Below, piece after piece: positions 1-7,264 of a stretch of DNA of 8,563 bases. The notes under the pieces were generated by a model. The model saw nothing but the letters and a program-made list of their open reading frames with translations. It did not search any database and had not been told where the DNA came from. Location: NCBI GenBank assembly GCA_023423855.1, contig JAFAEU010000354.1, forward strand, positions 1-8,563, written 5' to 3'. How positions within the stretch are numbered: position 1 is the first letter of the stretch; each line of letters opens with the position of its first letter. Origin of the DNA: Pseudomonadota bacterium. GTDB lineage: Bacteria; Pseudomonadota; Gammaproteobacteria; Xanthomonadales; Xanthomonadaceae. A program made the translations under genes and the position numbers.

Positions 1-320
1 CGCTTGACCAGGCCGCGCGCGCGCTGGGCACGCCGCCGGCCGCAGTGCTGCGCCGCGTGCACCTGCCGCTGCTGCGGCCGGCGATGGCGGCGGCGGCCCT
101 GCTGGTGTTCGTCGACGCCATGAAGGAACTGCCGGCGACCCTGCTGCTGCGTCCGCTGAACTTCGAGACGCTGGCGACGTGGCTGTACGCCGACGCCGCG
201 CGCGGCGCCTACGAGGACGGCGCGGTCGCGGCGCTGCTGATCGTGCTGGCCGGCCTGCTGCCGGTGATCGTGCTGGCGCGGAGCGGAATGAAGTACGGAC
301 AGGAGGTTTCATCATCGTGA
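1..320 (+). CDS. ABC transporter permease, ferric-iron (FbpB-like) type, 3' part only
   Basis: This is the C-terminal part of an inner-membrane permease of a binding-protein-dependent ABC importer; the 5' end lies before the window. The reading frame enters at base 3 and ends at the TGA at 318-320. Within the first 22 visible residues is an EAA-type cytoplasmic loop (QAARALGTPP, then the RRVHLPLLRP end), the element that docks on the ATPase. Two hydrophobic stretches follow, AAALLVFVDAMKELPATLLL and a final segment around VAALLIVLAGLLPVIVLA, consistent with the last two membrane helices. The motif KELPATLLLRP with a following TLATWLY is, from memory, typical of FbpB/AfuB-family permeases. Its stop overlaps the GTG start of the ATPase gene, so the two proteins are almost certainly made together. 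A ferric-iron substrate is inferred from family resemblance; another Fe/thiamine/spermidine-type substrate is possible. Confidence 0.88.
   Translation, partial: LDQAARALGTPPAAVLRRVHLPLLRPAMAAAALLVFVDAMKELPATLLLRPLNFETLATWLYADAARGAYEDGAVAALLIVLAGLLPVIVLARSGMKYGQEVSSS
301..306 (+). promoter_or_regulatory. Shine-Dalgarno site of the ABC ATPase gene
   Basis: A full AGGAGG lies inside the 3' end of the permease gene, 10 nt before a GTG at 317 and 22 nt before the next in-frame ATG at 329. The spacing favours the GTG as the real start. GTG and the permease TGA overlap as GTGA at 317-320, a usual sign of translational coupling. Confidence 0.75.
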
Positions 321-1330
321 GCGGGGCGATGCTGCAGCTCGAGGGCATCCGCGTCGGCTATCCCGTGGCCGGCGGCTTGCGCGTCGTCGTCGACGCGCTG
401 TCGCTGTCGCTGCCGGCCGGCGGCATCGGCTGCCTGCTCGGCGCGTCGGGCTGCGGCAAGACCACCGTGCTGCGCGCGATCGCCGGCTTCGAACCGCTGC
501 GCGAGGGCCGCGTCGTGTTGGCCGGACACGTGCTGTCGACGCCCGAGGGCACGGTGCCGCCGGAGCGGCGCGGCGTCGGCATGATGTTCCAGGACTATGC
601 GCTGTTCCCGCATCTCGACGTCGCCGGCAACGTGGGCTTCGGCCTGGCGCGCCTGTCGCGCGCGGCACGCGACGCGCGCATCGCCGAAGTGCTGGCCCTG
701 GTCGGGCTGGCGGATCGCGCCGGTTCGTATCCGCACGAACTCTCCGGCGGCCAGCAGCAGCGGGTCGCGCTGGCGCGCGCGCTGGCGCCGTCGCCGTCGT
801 TGCTGCTGCTCGACGAGCCGTTCTCCAACCTCGACATCGACACCCGCGAGCATCTTGCCGGTGAACTGCGCGCGATCCTCAAGCGCACCGGCACCACCGC
901 GCTGCTGGTCACCCACGACCAGGCCGAGGCCTTCGCGATGGCCGACGCCATCGGCGTGATGGATCGCGGCCGGATATTGCAGTGGGCCGACGCGCAGACG
1001 CTGTACCGCGCGCCGGCCGACCGCTTCGTCGCCGGTTTCGTCGGCCGCGGCAGCGTGGTGCCCGCGGCGGCGCTGGGGCTGGCGGGCGGGGGCGAGGTGC
1101 TGCTGCGGCCGGACCAGTTGGTGCCCGATGGGGACGGCACGCTGCGTGCGGAAGTGCTCTCGGCGACCTTCCTCGGGCCGCACCACGTGTTGCGGCTGCG
1201 GTTGGGGGGCGGCGAGGTGGTCGAGATCGATTTTCCGGGTGTCGCGCCGCCCGCGCCGGGCATCGTACTTGCGCTGCGCCTGGCCGGTGGGCCGCTGCTG
1301 GGGTTTCCGCAGCGGGAAGATGCGGCGTAG
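317..1330 (+). CDS. fbpC: ABC transporter ATP-binding protein, ferric-iron (FbpC-like) type
   Basis: Cytoplasmic ATPase that powers the permease encoded just upstream, probably for periplasmic ferric iron. From GTG at 317 it has 337 residues, close to FbpC length. The nucleotide-binding domain is complete: Walker A GASGCGKTT (42-50), Q-loop Gln at 92 within MFQDYALFPH, signature LSGGQQQRV (142-150), Walker B LLLLDEP ending at 168 with catalytic Glu167, D-loop SNLD (170-173) and switch His200 in VTHDQ. A C-terminal accessory domain from about 245 to 330 (GRGSVVPAAALG, then VLLRPDQLVP) resembles the TOBE-like regulatory domain of Fbp-type ATPases. The start follows the AGGAGG at 301-306; an ATG at 329 would give 333 residues. 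There is no Fur-box-like sequence next to this start, but an operon promoter would lie further upstream. ATPase function is certain; iron as substrate is likely but inferred. Confidence 0.9.
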   Translation: MSGAMLQLEGIRVGYPVAGGLRVVVDALSLSLPAGGIGCLLGASGCGKTTVLRAIAGFEPLREGRVVLAGHVLSTPEGTVPPERRGVGMMFQDYALFPHLDVAGNVGFGLARLSRAARDARIAEVLALVGLADRAGSYPHELSGGQQQRVALARALAPSPSLLLLDEPFSNLDIDTREHLAGELRAILKRTGTTALLVTHDQAEAFAMADAIGVMDRGRILQWADAQTLYRAPADRFVAGFVGRGSVVPAAALGLAGGGEVLLRPDQLVPDGDGTLRAEVLSATFLGPHHVLRLRLGGGEVVEIDFPGVAPPAPGIVLALRLAGGPLLGFPQREDAA

Positions 1331-1377
1331 TCCATGTCGCGGCGCCGTTCCGCATGCCGGAGCACCCGACACGTTGC

Positions 1378-2641
<1,264 letters not shown>

Positions 2642-2643
2642 GG

Positions 2644-2657
2644 GCGCCTTCAGGCGC
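2644..2657 (+). other. Small hairpin just after the tgt stop
   Basis: GCGCC / GGCGC pair around a TTCA loop, 2 nt after the tgt stop. The stem is short (5 bp, extendable to 6 with a tight loop) and no T-run follows, so it is not a convincing intrinsic terminator. It may simply stabilise the 3' end of the tgt message or be chance in G+C-rich DNA. Confidence 0.3.
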
Positions 2658-2690
2658 GATTCCCCGCGATCCCGGGGCCGGAAATCGAGC

Positions 2691-2712
2691 CCGGGGGCGC
2701 TCCCGCCCCCGG
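2691..2712. other. Perfect G+C palindrome upstream of yajC
   Basis: A 9-bp perfect inverted repeat, CCGGGGGCG (2691-2699) and CGCCCCCGG (2704-2712), with a 4-nt CTCC loop. It ends 4 bases before the TGG of the candidate extended -10 and so occupies the place where a -35 box would lie. No T-run follows, so it is not a standard terminator. It might be an operator, or an RNA hairpin at the end of the tgt transcript. Confidence 0.55.
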
Positions 2713-2716
2713 CCCG

Positions 2717-2725
2717 TGGCATAAT
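2717..2725 (+). promoter_or_regulatory. Candidate extended -10 promoter for yajC-secD-secF
   Basis: TGG followed by CATAAT (2720-2725) matches an extended -10 element with five of six bases of TATAAT, in an otherwise G+C-rich stretch. It would start transcription near 2732, giving a leader of about 28 nt before the yajC ATG at 2760. No recognisable -35 box is present. The assignment rests on pattern only, but A+T richness here is conspicuous. Confidence 0.45.
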
Positions 2726-2759
2726 TCCCGGCTATTTTCCGCGAGATGGACCCAATCCG

Positions 2760-3098
2760 ATGAACCTGCTGGACCTGCTGATCGCCCCGGCCCACGCCCA
2801 GGCCGCCGCTGCCCCCCAGGGAGGCGGGCTGAGCTTCCTGATCATGCCGATCATCCTGATCGCGATCATGTACTTCCTGATGATCCGCCCGCAGATGAAG
2901 CGGCAGAAGGAGCATCGCGCGATGCTCGACAAGCTGTCGGTCGGCGACGAGGTCATCACCAACGGCGGCATCGCCGGCACCGTGCGCGGGCTCGGCGACA
3001 GCTTCATCACCGTCGAGATCGCCGACCGCGTGGAGATCCGCCTGCAGAAGGGCGCGATCGCCAACGTGCTGCCCAAGGGCACGCTCAAGGCGGCCTGA
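2760..3098 (+). CDS. yajC: Sec translocon accessory protein YajC
   Basis: Small inner-membrane partner of SecD and SecF in the holotranslocon that assists SecYEG. The protein has 112 residues, near the E. coli length of 110. A short, Ala-rich periplasmic N-terminus (residues 1-23) is followed by one membrane helix at about 24-43 (SFLIMPIILIAIMYFLMI), then the family hallmark RPQMKRQKEHRAML at the cytoplasmic face. The C-terminal part has SVGDEVITNGGIAGTV and ends in NVLPKGTLKA, both typical of YajC. Only a poor Shine-Dalgarno precedes the ATG. A five-codon reading frame starting at ATG 2746 ends in a TGA (2761-2763) overlapping the yajC ATG, which could couple initiation. secD follows after 127 nt. 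Confidence 0.96.
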   Translation: MNLLDLLIAPAHAQAAAAPQGGGLSFLIMPIILIAIMYFLMIRPQMKRQKEHRAMLDKLSVGDEVITNGGIAGTVRGLGDSFITVEIADRVEIRLQKGAIANVLPKGTLKAA

Positions 3099-3104
3099 CC
3101 GCGC

Positions 3105-3174
3105 CGGCGGCGCCGCGCGACCGCGCAGCGCCGCCGCATCGCACCGACTTTTCCTGTCCCGGCCCCGGGGCAGG
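3105..3174 (+). other. Two hairpins in the yajC-secD gap
   Basis: The first hairpin pairs CGGCGGCGC (3105-3113) with GCGCCGCCG (3128-3136) and can extend by a further inner GCGC/GCGC stem around a short loop. Four T's follow, but only at 3149-3152, 12 nt after the stem, which is too far for a standard terminator. The second pairs CCTGTCCC (3153-3160) with GGGGCAGG (3167-3174), including one G-T wobble. Together they fill half of the 127-nt gap. They may set relative yajC and secD expression by attenuation or mRNA processing; the sequence alone does not prove this. Confidence 0.45.
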
Positions 3175-3225
3175 CACGGGGCGAGGCCCGAAGGCCGCGC
3201 CTCCCTTCCGCCAGACGATACCCGC

Positions 3226-5112
3226 ATGCTCGAATTTCCCCGCTGGAAATACGTCCTCATCCTGATCGTGGTGCTGCTCAGCGCGCTCTACGCCGTGCCG
3301 AACATCTACCAGAAGGATCCCTCTGTGCAGGTGACGAAGAACCGCCCCGCGGCGGTCGTCGACGAGGCGCTGGTGCAGCGGGTGCAGGGCGTGCTGACCG
3401 AGGCCGGTATCACGCCGAAGTCGGTCGCGCTCGAGGGCGCGCAACTGCTGGTCCGCCTGCCGGACGCCCCCACCCAGACGCGCGCGGCCGACGCCCTGCG
3501 TCCGGCGCTGGGCGAGGATTATTCCGCGGCGCTGAACCTGGTGCCGACCACGCCGGCGTGGCTGGAGAAGCTCGGCGCCAGGCCGATGTCGCTGGGCCTC
3601 GACCTGCAGGGCGGCGTGCATTTCATGATGCAGGTCGACCAGAAGGCGGCGCTGGAAAAGCGCGTCGACGCCTACGCCGACACCATCCGCGTCGCGCTGC
3701 GCGAGGCGCGCGTCGGCTACACCGGCGCCGAGCGCCGACCCGACAACACCGTGCTGGTCTCGCTGAGCAACGCCGCCGACGCGGGCAAGGCGCGCACCGC
3801 GATCTCGACCGCGCTCAGCGGCCTCAGCGGCGCGGCGACGCTCGGCACCAGCGGCCCGTCGATCGACGCCGACGGCAACCGCATCACCGTGCGGCTGTCG
3901 GAGGGCGAGGTCTCGCGCATCGCCAGCGACGCGATCGAGCAGAACCGCAACGTCATCGCCAACCGCATCAACGCCATCGGCGTGGCCGAGCCCGTGCTGC
4001 AGCGCCAGGGCGAGGATCGCCTCGTGATCCAGTTGCCCGGCCTGCAGGACACCGCCGAGGCCAAGCGCCTGATCGGCGCCACCGCGACCCTGGAGTTCCG
4101 CGCCGTCACCGGCGACGAGGCGCAGGCCGCCGCGGCGCTGGCCGACAACAACATCCCGGCCGGTTCGCGCATCTACCGCGACCAGAACGGCCAGCCGCTG
4201 CTGCTCTCGCGCAGGCTGCTGGTGTCGGGCGACGAGCTTGTCAACGCCCAGCCGCAGACCGATGCCCAGACCGGCCTGCCCGCGGTGAGCATCACGCTCA
4301 ACGCCGCCGGCGGCAAGCGCATGCTCGACCACACGCTGGAGAACGTCGGCAACCGCCTCGGCATCGTCTACGTCGAGCGCATCCCGACGGTGACGATGGT
4401 CAACGGCGAGGAAGTGCGCTCGGCGCGCACCGAGGAGCGCGTGATCAGCTCGTCGACGATCCGCGGCGTGTTCGGCAAGGACTTCCAGACCACCGGCCTG
4501 AGCCGCGAGGAAGCCGCCGCGCTGGCCAAGCAGCTCAAGGCCGGTGCGCTGGCTGCGCCGATGGACTTCGTCGAGGAAGGCGTGATCGGCCCGACGCTCG
4601 GCGCCGAGAACGTGGCGCGCGGCACCCAGGCGGTGATGTACGCGTTCCTGTTCACCCTGATCTTTTTCGCGATCTACTACCGCATGTTCGGCCTGATCAC
4701 CTGCGTCGCGCTGCTGCTCAACCTGCTGATGGTGGTGGCGGTGATGTCGCTGTTCGGCGCGACCATGACCCTGCCGGGCTTCGCCGGCCTGGCGCTGTCG
4801 ATCGGCATGTCGGTCGACGCCAACGTGCTGATCAACGAGCGCATCCGCGAGGAGTTGCGCGCGGGGCTGCCGCCGCGAAGCGCGATCGCGACCGGCTACG
4901 ACAAGGCCTCGGGCACCATCTTCGACTCCAACATGACCGCGCTGCTGGCCGGCGTCGCGCTGTACGCCTTCGGCACCGGGCCGCTGCGCGGCTTTGCGGT
5001 GACCATGGTGATCGGCATCCTCACCTCGGTGTTCACCGCGGTCACCGTGTCGCGCGGCGTCGCCACGCTGATCTACGGCGGCAGGCGCAAACTCAAGTCG
5101 ATCGCCATCTGA
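3226..5112 (+). CDS. secD: Protein translocase subunit SecD
   Basis: Large subunit of the SecDF complex, an RND-superfamily membrane protein that uses the proton gradient to pull exported proteins to the periplasmic side of SecYEG. It has 628 residues, against 615 in E. coli. The first membrane helix is at about 8-25 (KYVLILIVVLLSALYAV). The conserved DLQGGVHFMMQVD (from 126) starts the periplasmic region, which runs to about 465 and contains the P1 head. Five helices follow from about 470 to 620, with the conserved GMSVDANVLINERIREE in the fourth helix of the protein; Asp531 there corresponds to the family's proton-path aspartate. No frame breaks are seen. The ATG at 3226 has only a weak ribosome site, but the sequence matches the family from its first residues. 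secF follows after 19 nt. Confidence 0.97.
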   Translation: MLEFPRWKYVLILIVVLLSALYAVPNIYQKDPSVQVTKNRPAAVVDEALVQRVQGVLTEAGITPKSVALEGAQLLVRLPDAPTQTRAADALRPALGEDYSAALNLVPTTPAWLEKLGARPMSLGLDLQGGVHFMMQVDQKAALEKRVDAYADTIRVALREARVGYTGAERRPDNTVLVSLSNAADAGKARTAISTALSGLSGAATLGTSGPSIDADGNRITVRLSEGEVSRIASDAIEQNRNVIANRINAIGVAEPVLQRQGEDRLVIQLPGLQDTAEAKRLIGATATLEFRAVTGDEAQAAAALADNNIPAGSRIYRDQNGQPLLLSRRLLVSGDELVNAQPQTDAQTGLPAVSITLNAAGGKRMLDHTLENVGNRLGIVYVERIPTVTMVNGEEVRSARTEERVISSSTIRGVFGKDFQTTGLSREEAAALAKQLKAGALAAPMDFVEEGVIGPTLGAENVARGTQAVMYAFLFTLIFFAIYYRMFGLITCVALLLNLLMVVAVMSLFGATMTLPGFAGLALSIGMSVDANVLINERIREELRAGLPPRSAIATGYDKASGTIFDSNMTALLAGVALYAFGTGPLRGFAVTMVIGILTSVFTAVTVSRGVATLIYGGRRKLKSIAI

Positions 5113-5117
5113 GCATC

Positions 5118-5122
5118 GGGAG
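5118..5122 (+). promoter_or_regulatory. Shine-Dalgarno site of secF
   Basis: GGGAG in the 19-nt secD-secF gap, with a 9-nt spacer to the ATG at 5132. It is the best-formed ribosome site in the sec cluster; yajC and secD have only weak ones. It supports the chosen secF start and suggests SecF is initiated independently rather than by overlap with secD. Confidence 0.6.
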
Positions 5123-5131
5123 ACCACGACC

Positions 5132-6097
5132 ATGAAACTGTTCCCGCTGCACCTGATTCCGAACGACACCCGCATCGATTTCATGCGCTGGCGGTTCGTC
5201 ACCATCGCCTTCATGCTGCTGCTGATGGTCGCCTCGGTCGTGCAGATCGCGATCAACGGCTTCAACTACGCGCTCGACTTCACCGGCGGCACCTCGGTGG
5301 AACTGGTGTTCGAGAAGCCGGCCGACGTCGACGCGGTGCGCGGGCGCCTCGAGGCCGCGGGCTATCCCGGCGCCCAGGTCCAGACCATGGGCACCGCCAG
5401 CGACCTGATGATCCGCCTGCAGCCCAAGGACGGAGGCACCGACGCCGAGGCGATCAACCGGACCGCCGACGACGTGCTGCGCGCGGCCTCCGTCGAGGGC
5501 AATGCCGCCACCGTCAAGGGCCGCTCCTTCGTCGGCCCGCAGGTCGGACAGGACCTGGCGAAGAAGGGCATCTACGCCATCGTCTTCGTGGTCGTCGGCT
5601 TCCTGATCTACATCGCCTTCCGCTTCGAGTGGAAGTTCGCGGTGTCGGCGATCATCACCACCCTGGGCGACGTGCTGATCGTCGCCGGCTGGTTCTCGCT
5701 GGCCGGGCGCGAGTTCGACCTGACCCTGCTGGCCGGCCTGCTGACGGTGATGGGCTTCTCGATCAACGACACCATCGTGGTGTTCGACCGCGTACGCGAG
5801 AACTTCCGCACCATGCGCGCCGATCCGCTGACCATCCTCAACGCGTCGGTCAACCAGACCCTGTCGCGCACGATCATCACCTCGGTGGTGGCGTTCCTGA
5901 CCGTGCTGGCGCTGTACATCTACGGAGGCGGCTCGCTGGAGGGCATGTCTGAGGCGATGATGATCGGCATCGTGATCGGCACGGCGTCGTCGATCCTGGT
6001 GGCCTGCCCGCTGCTGACGCTCGGCTTCCTGCGCGTGACCAAGCAGGACCTGCTGCCGAAGGCGCGGGACGAGGCGGCGTTGGCGCGGAGGCCATGA
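5132..6097 (+). CDS. secF: Protein translocase subunit SecF
   Basis: Smaller partner of SecD in the proton-driven export complex at SecYEG. It has 321 residues, similar to E. coli SecF (323). One N-terminal helix at about 21-41 (RFVTIAFMLLLMVASVVQIA) is followed by the signature LDFTGGTSVEL (48-58) and a periplasmic P4-type domain to about 140. Five helices fill 145-300. The SINDTIVVFDRVRENF motif (210-225) carries Asp213 and Arg220, conserved residues of the proton pathway. A positively charged tail of about 20 residues ends the protein. The TGA stop at 6095-6097 runs into the first unit of a heptamer array, so the repeat abuts the gene with no spacer. A strong terminator follows 43 nt later, making secF the last gene of the transcription unit. 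Confidence 0.97.
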   Translation: MKLFPLHLIPNDTRIDFMRWRFVTIAFMLLLMVASVVQIAINGFNYALDFTGGTSVELVFEKPADVDAVRGRLEAAGYPGAQVQTMGTASDLMIRLQPKDGGTDAEAINRTADDVLRAASVEGNAATVKGRSFVGPQVGQDLAKKGIYAIVFVVVGFLIYIAFRFEWKFAVSAIITTLGDVLIVAGWFSLAGREFDLTLLAGLLTVMGFSINDTIVVFDRVRENFRTMRADPLTILNASVNQTLSRTIITSVVAFLTVLALYIYGGGSLEGMSEAMMIGIVIGTASSILVACPLLTLGFLRVTKQDLLPKARDEAALARRP

Positions 6098-6134
6098 TTG
6101 GTGGGGAAGCCGTGATTGGTGATTCGTGATTCGT
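6096..6134. repeat. Heptamer array (GATTSGT) at the secF stop
   Basis: GATTGGT at 6096-6102 and again at 6114-6120, followed directly by GATTCGT at 6121-6127 and 6128-6134. Three units are in perfect tandem and one is separated by 11 bases. The first unit supplies the last two bases of the secF stop codon. The period is the same as in the array before tgt, and both units contain GATT, so the two may be related simple repeats. Confidence 0.75.
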
Positions 6135-6140
6135 AAAGGC

Positions 6141-6172
6141 AGAAGGCCGCGCATTGCGCGGCCTTCTTTTTT
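6141..6172 (+). terminator. Intrinsic terminator of the tgt/sec cluster
   Basis: Perfect 12-bp stem AGAAGGCCGCGC (6141-6152) with GCGCGGCCTTCT (6156-6167), an ATT loop, and six T's at 6167-6172. This is a textbook rho-independent terminator on the plus strand, 43 nt after the secF stop. In the opposite direction the stem is followed by a mixed sequence, so it is not strongly bidirectional and is unlikely to serve suhB. Confidence 0.93.
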
Positions 6173-6218
6173 GCTTTGCGCGGACTGAATCGGTCCAGTT
6201 CCGTGATGCCCCCCATGT

Positions 6219-6246
6219 CGTCATCCCGGCTTTCGCCGGGATGACG
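6219..6246 (-). repeat. Family B perfect hairpin (GTCATCCCGGC) after suhB
   Basis: GTCATCCCGGC (6220-6230) and GCCGGGATGAC (6235-6245) form an 11-bp perfect stem, 12 bp with the flanking C-G. The loop is TTTC on the plus strand but GAAA on the minus strand, so suhB read-through RNA would carry a stable GNRA-type tetraloop hairpin closed by C-G. No T-run follows in either direction, so it would act as a 3'-end stabiliser or processing stop rather than a classical terminator. It shares the GTCATCCCG head with family A repeats at 1378-1460. Confidence 0.85.
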
Positions 6247-6340
6247 GGCGCGGGTTTCGCCGGGATGATGGTGCCAAGTCCCGTCGGAGTGGCGGTGTGG
6301 ACTTTGCCGGGATGGCGGGCACGAATTTCGTGCCGGACTA
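6231..6340. repeat. Degenerate 24-bp tandem array
   Basis: TTTCGCCGGGATGA occurs exactly at 6231-6244 and 6255-6268, 24 bp apart. A third recognisable copy, TTTGCCGGGATGG, begins at 6303, which is 48 bp further on, with a strongly decayed copy in register at 6279 and another trace at 6327. The array is thus about 4.5 units with increasing divergence toward the suhB stop at 6347. The first unit overlaps the right half of the family B hairpin, suggesting that the array grew from half of that palindrome. Confidence 0.75.
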
Positions 6341-6346
6341 TCAGCG

Positions 6347-7180
6347 TCAGTCGAAGGCCTTCGCGTAACCCGACGCCACGATCGCCTTCTGCAGCGCCTC
6401 GCTGACCTTGACGTTGCCGGCGACGAGCTGGCGGCCGGCCGCCGCGCCCGGGACGTGCATCGGCCCCGTCGCGGTGCCCTTGAAGTCGCAGACGCGGCCG
6501 CCGGCCTCGCGCACCAGCAGCACGCCGGCGGCGATGTCCCAGGCCTGCACGCCGGCCTCGAAGTAGGCGTCGCAGCGGCCCGCGGCCACGTAGGCCAGGT
6601 CGAGCGCGGCCGAGCCGGTGCGGCGCACGTCCTCGGCGTCCTGGAGCAGGCCCTTCACACAGTCCAGGTGCGCGTCGATGCGCTTGCGCTCGCGCGGCGG
6701 GAAGCCGGTGACCAGCATCGCGCCGGACAGGTCCTTGCGCTCGGCGACGCGGATGCGCTTGTCGTTGAGCTGCGCGCCGGCGCCGCGGGTGGCGATGAAC
6801 AGTTCGTTGCGCAGCGGGTCGAACACCACGCCGTGCAGCGGTTCCGGCCCCTCGCACAGCGCGATCGAGACGCACCAGTGCGGGATGCCGTGCAGGTAGT
6901 TGCTGGTGCCGTCGAGCGGATCGATGACCCAGGTGTAGCGGCTGGCGCCGCGATTGCCCTTCTGCGCGCCGCCTTCCTCGCCGAGGACGGCGTAGTCGGG
7001 GTTGGCCCGCCGCAGTTCCTTGACGATCGCTTCCTCGGCCAGGCCGTCGACTTCGCTGGCATAGTCCAGCCGGTCCTTCTCGACCACGTTCAGCGCATCC
7101 AGCCGGTACATGTGCCGCAGCAGCACGTTGCCTCCCGCGCGCGCGGCCTTGACCATGATGTTGACGGCAGGGGCGAGCAT
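6347..7180 (-). CDS. suhB: Inositol-1-monophosphatase family protein SuhB
   Basis: Mg2+-dependent phosphatase of the inositol monophosphatase superfamily. In E. coli SuhB also joins the NusA/B/E/G antitermination complex on rRNA operons; the same role here is inference. The protein has 277 residues (E. coli: 267). Metal-site residues are present: Glu68 in LGEEGG, Asp87 and Asp90 with Thr92 in the signature [15 protein letters not shown] (84-98), and Asp215 in the second signature [16 protein letters not shown] (213-228). The start at 7180 is supported by GGAG 6 nt upstream; the frame remains open further upstream, but that extension is antisense to trmJ and does not resemble the family. The gene is divergent from trmJ across 84 bp, as in E. 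coli, and convergent with secF. Its 3' side is a repeat field rather than a standard terminator. Confidence 0.96.
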   Translation of the reverse strand: MLAPAVNIMVKAARAGGNVLLRHMYRLDALNVVEKDRLDYASEVDGLAEEAIVKELRRANPDYAVLGEEGGAQKGNRGASRYTWVIDPLDGTSNYLHGIPHWCVSIALCEGPEPLHGVVFDPLRNELFIATRGAGAQLNDKRIRVAERKDLSGAMLVTGFPPRERKRIDAHLDCVKGLLQDAEDVRRTGSAALDLAYVAAGRCDAYFEAGVQAWDIAAGVLLVREAGGRVCDFKGTATGPMHVPGAAAGRQLVAGNVKVSEALQKAIVASGYAKAFD

Positions 7181-7186
7181 TGCGGA

Positions 7187-7190
7187 CTCC
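7187..7190 (-). promoter_or_regulatory. Shine-Dalgarno site of suhB
   Basis: On the minus strand GGAG lies 6 nt before the ATG at 7180. It decides the start against the long upstream extension of the same frame, which has no such site next to a start codon and runs through the trmJ gene in antisense. Confidence 0.65.
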
Positions 7191-7248
7191 AGTGCGCGGG
7201 CGGGGTTCGGCGGGTGGAAAGAGCGGGCCGGCGCTGGGCCGGGCGCGC

Positions 7249-7257
7249 AGTTTACCA
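7249..7257 (-). promoter_or_regulatory. Candidate extended -10 promoter for suhB
   Basis: On the minus strand TGG is followed by TAAACT, an extended -10-like element with four of six bases of TATAAT. It would start suhB transcription near 7242 and give a leader of about 60 nt. The position of a -35 box would fall inside the trmJ coding sequence and nothing there resembles TTGACA. The assignment is tentative. Confidence 0.3.
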
Positions 7258-7258
7258 T
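7253..7258 (+). promoter_or_regulatory. Candidate -10 element for a leaderless trmJ message
   Basis: TACCAT (four of six bases of TATAAT) ends 6 nt before the trmJ ATG at 7265. There is no Shine-Dalgarno sequence in front of that ATG. If this is the -10 box, transcription would begin at or within a base or two of the start codon, giving leaderless mRNA. It overlaps the candidate suhB -10 on the other strand. Pattern-based and tentative. Confidence 0.28.
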
Positions 7259-7264
7259 CCACGC

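Larger units (their letters stand above)
6098..6346. other. Repeat-filled gap between convergent secF and suhB
   Basis: The 249-base gap between two convergent genes holds, in order, the rest of a heptamer array, the secF terminator, about 45 unremarkable bases, a perfect hairpin, and a decaying 24-bp tandem array reaching almost to the suhB stop. An ATG-initiated plus-strand frame of 83 codons exists (6154-6405), but its sequence is the translation of the repeats plus antisense of suhB, so I do not regard it as a gene. Confidence 0.7.

Noticed and set aside
2644..2712. Intrinsic terminator after tgt
   Set aside because: Several G+C stems are present but none is followed by a T-run, so termination here is not supported; they are listed only as hairpins.
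3099..3225. Secretion-monitoring arrest peptide upstream of secD
   Set aside because: No ATG, GTG or TTG start with a usable frame exists in the gap before the secD ATG.
3085..5265. Antisense open frame of 726 codons opposite secD
   Set aside because: Same composition artefact. The translation is compositionally biased and lies fully opposite a well conserved secD.
6154..6405. 83-codon plus-strand open frame after the secF terminator
   Set aside because: It starts within the terminator stem, translates the 24-bp repeats and then runs antisense into suhB.
6455..7264. Upstream extension of the trmJ frame to 527 residues
   Set aside because: It is antisense to suhB, composition-biased, and TrmJ homology begins just after the ATG at 7265.
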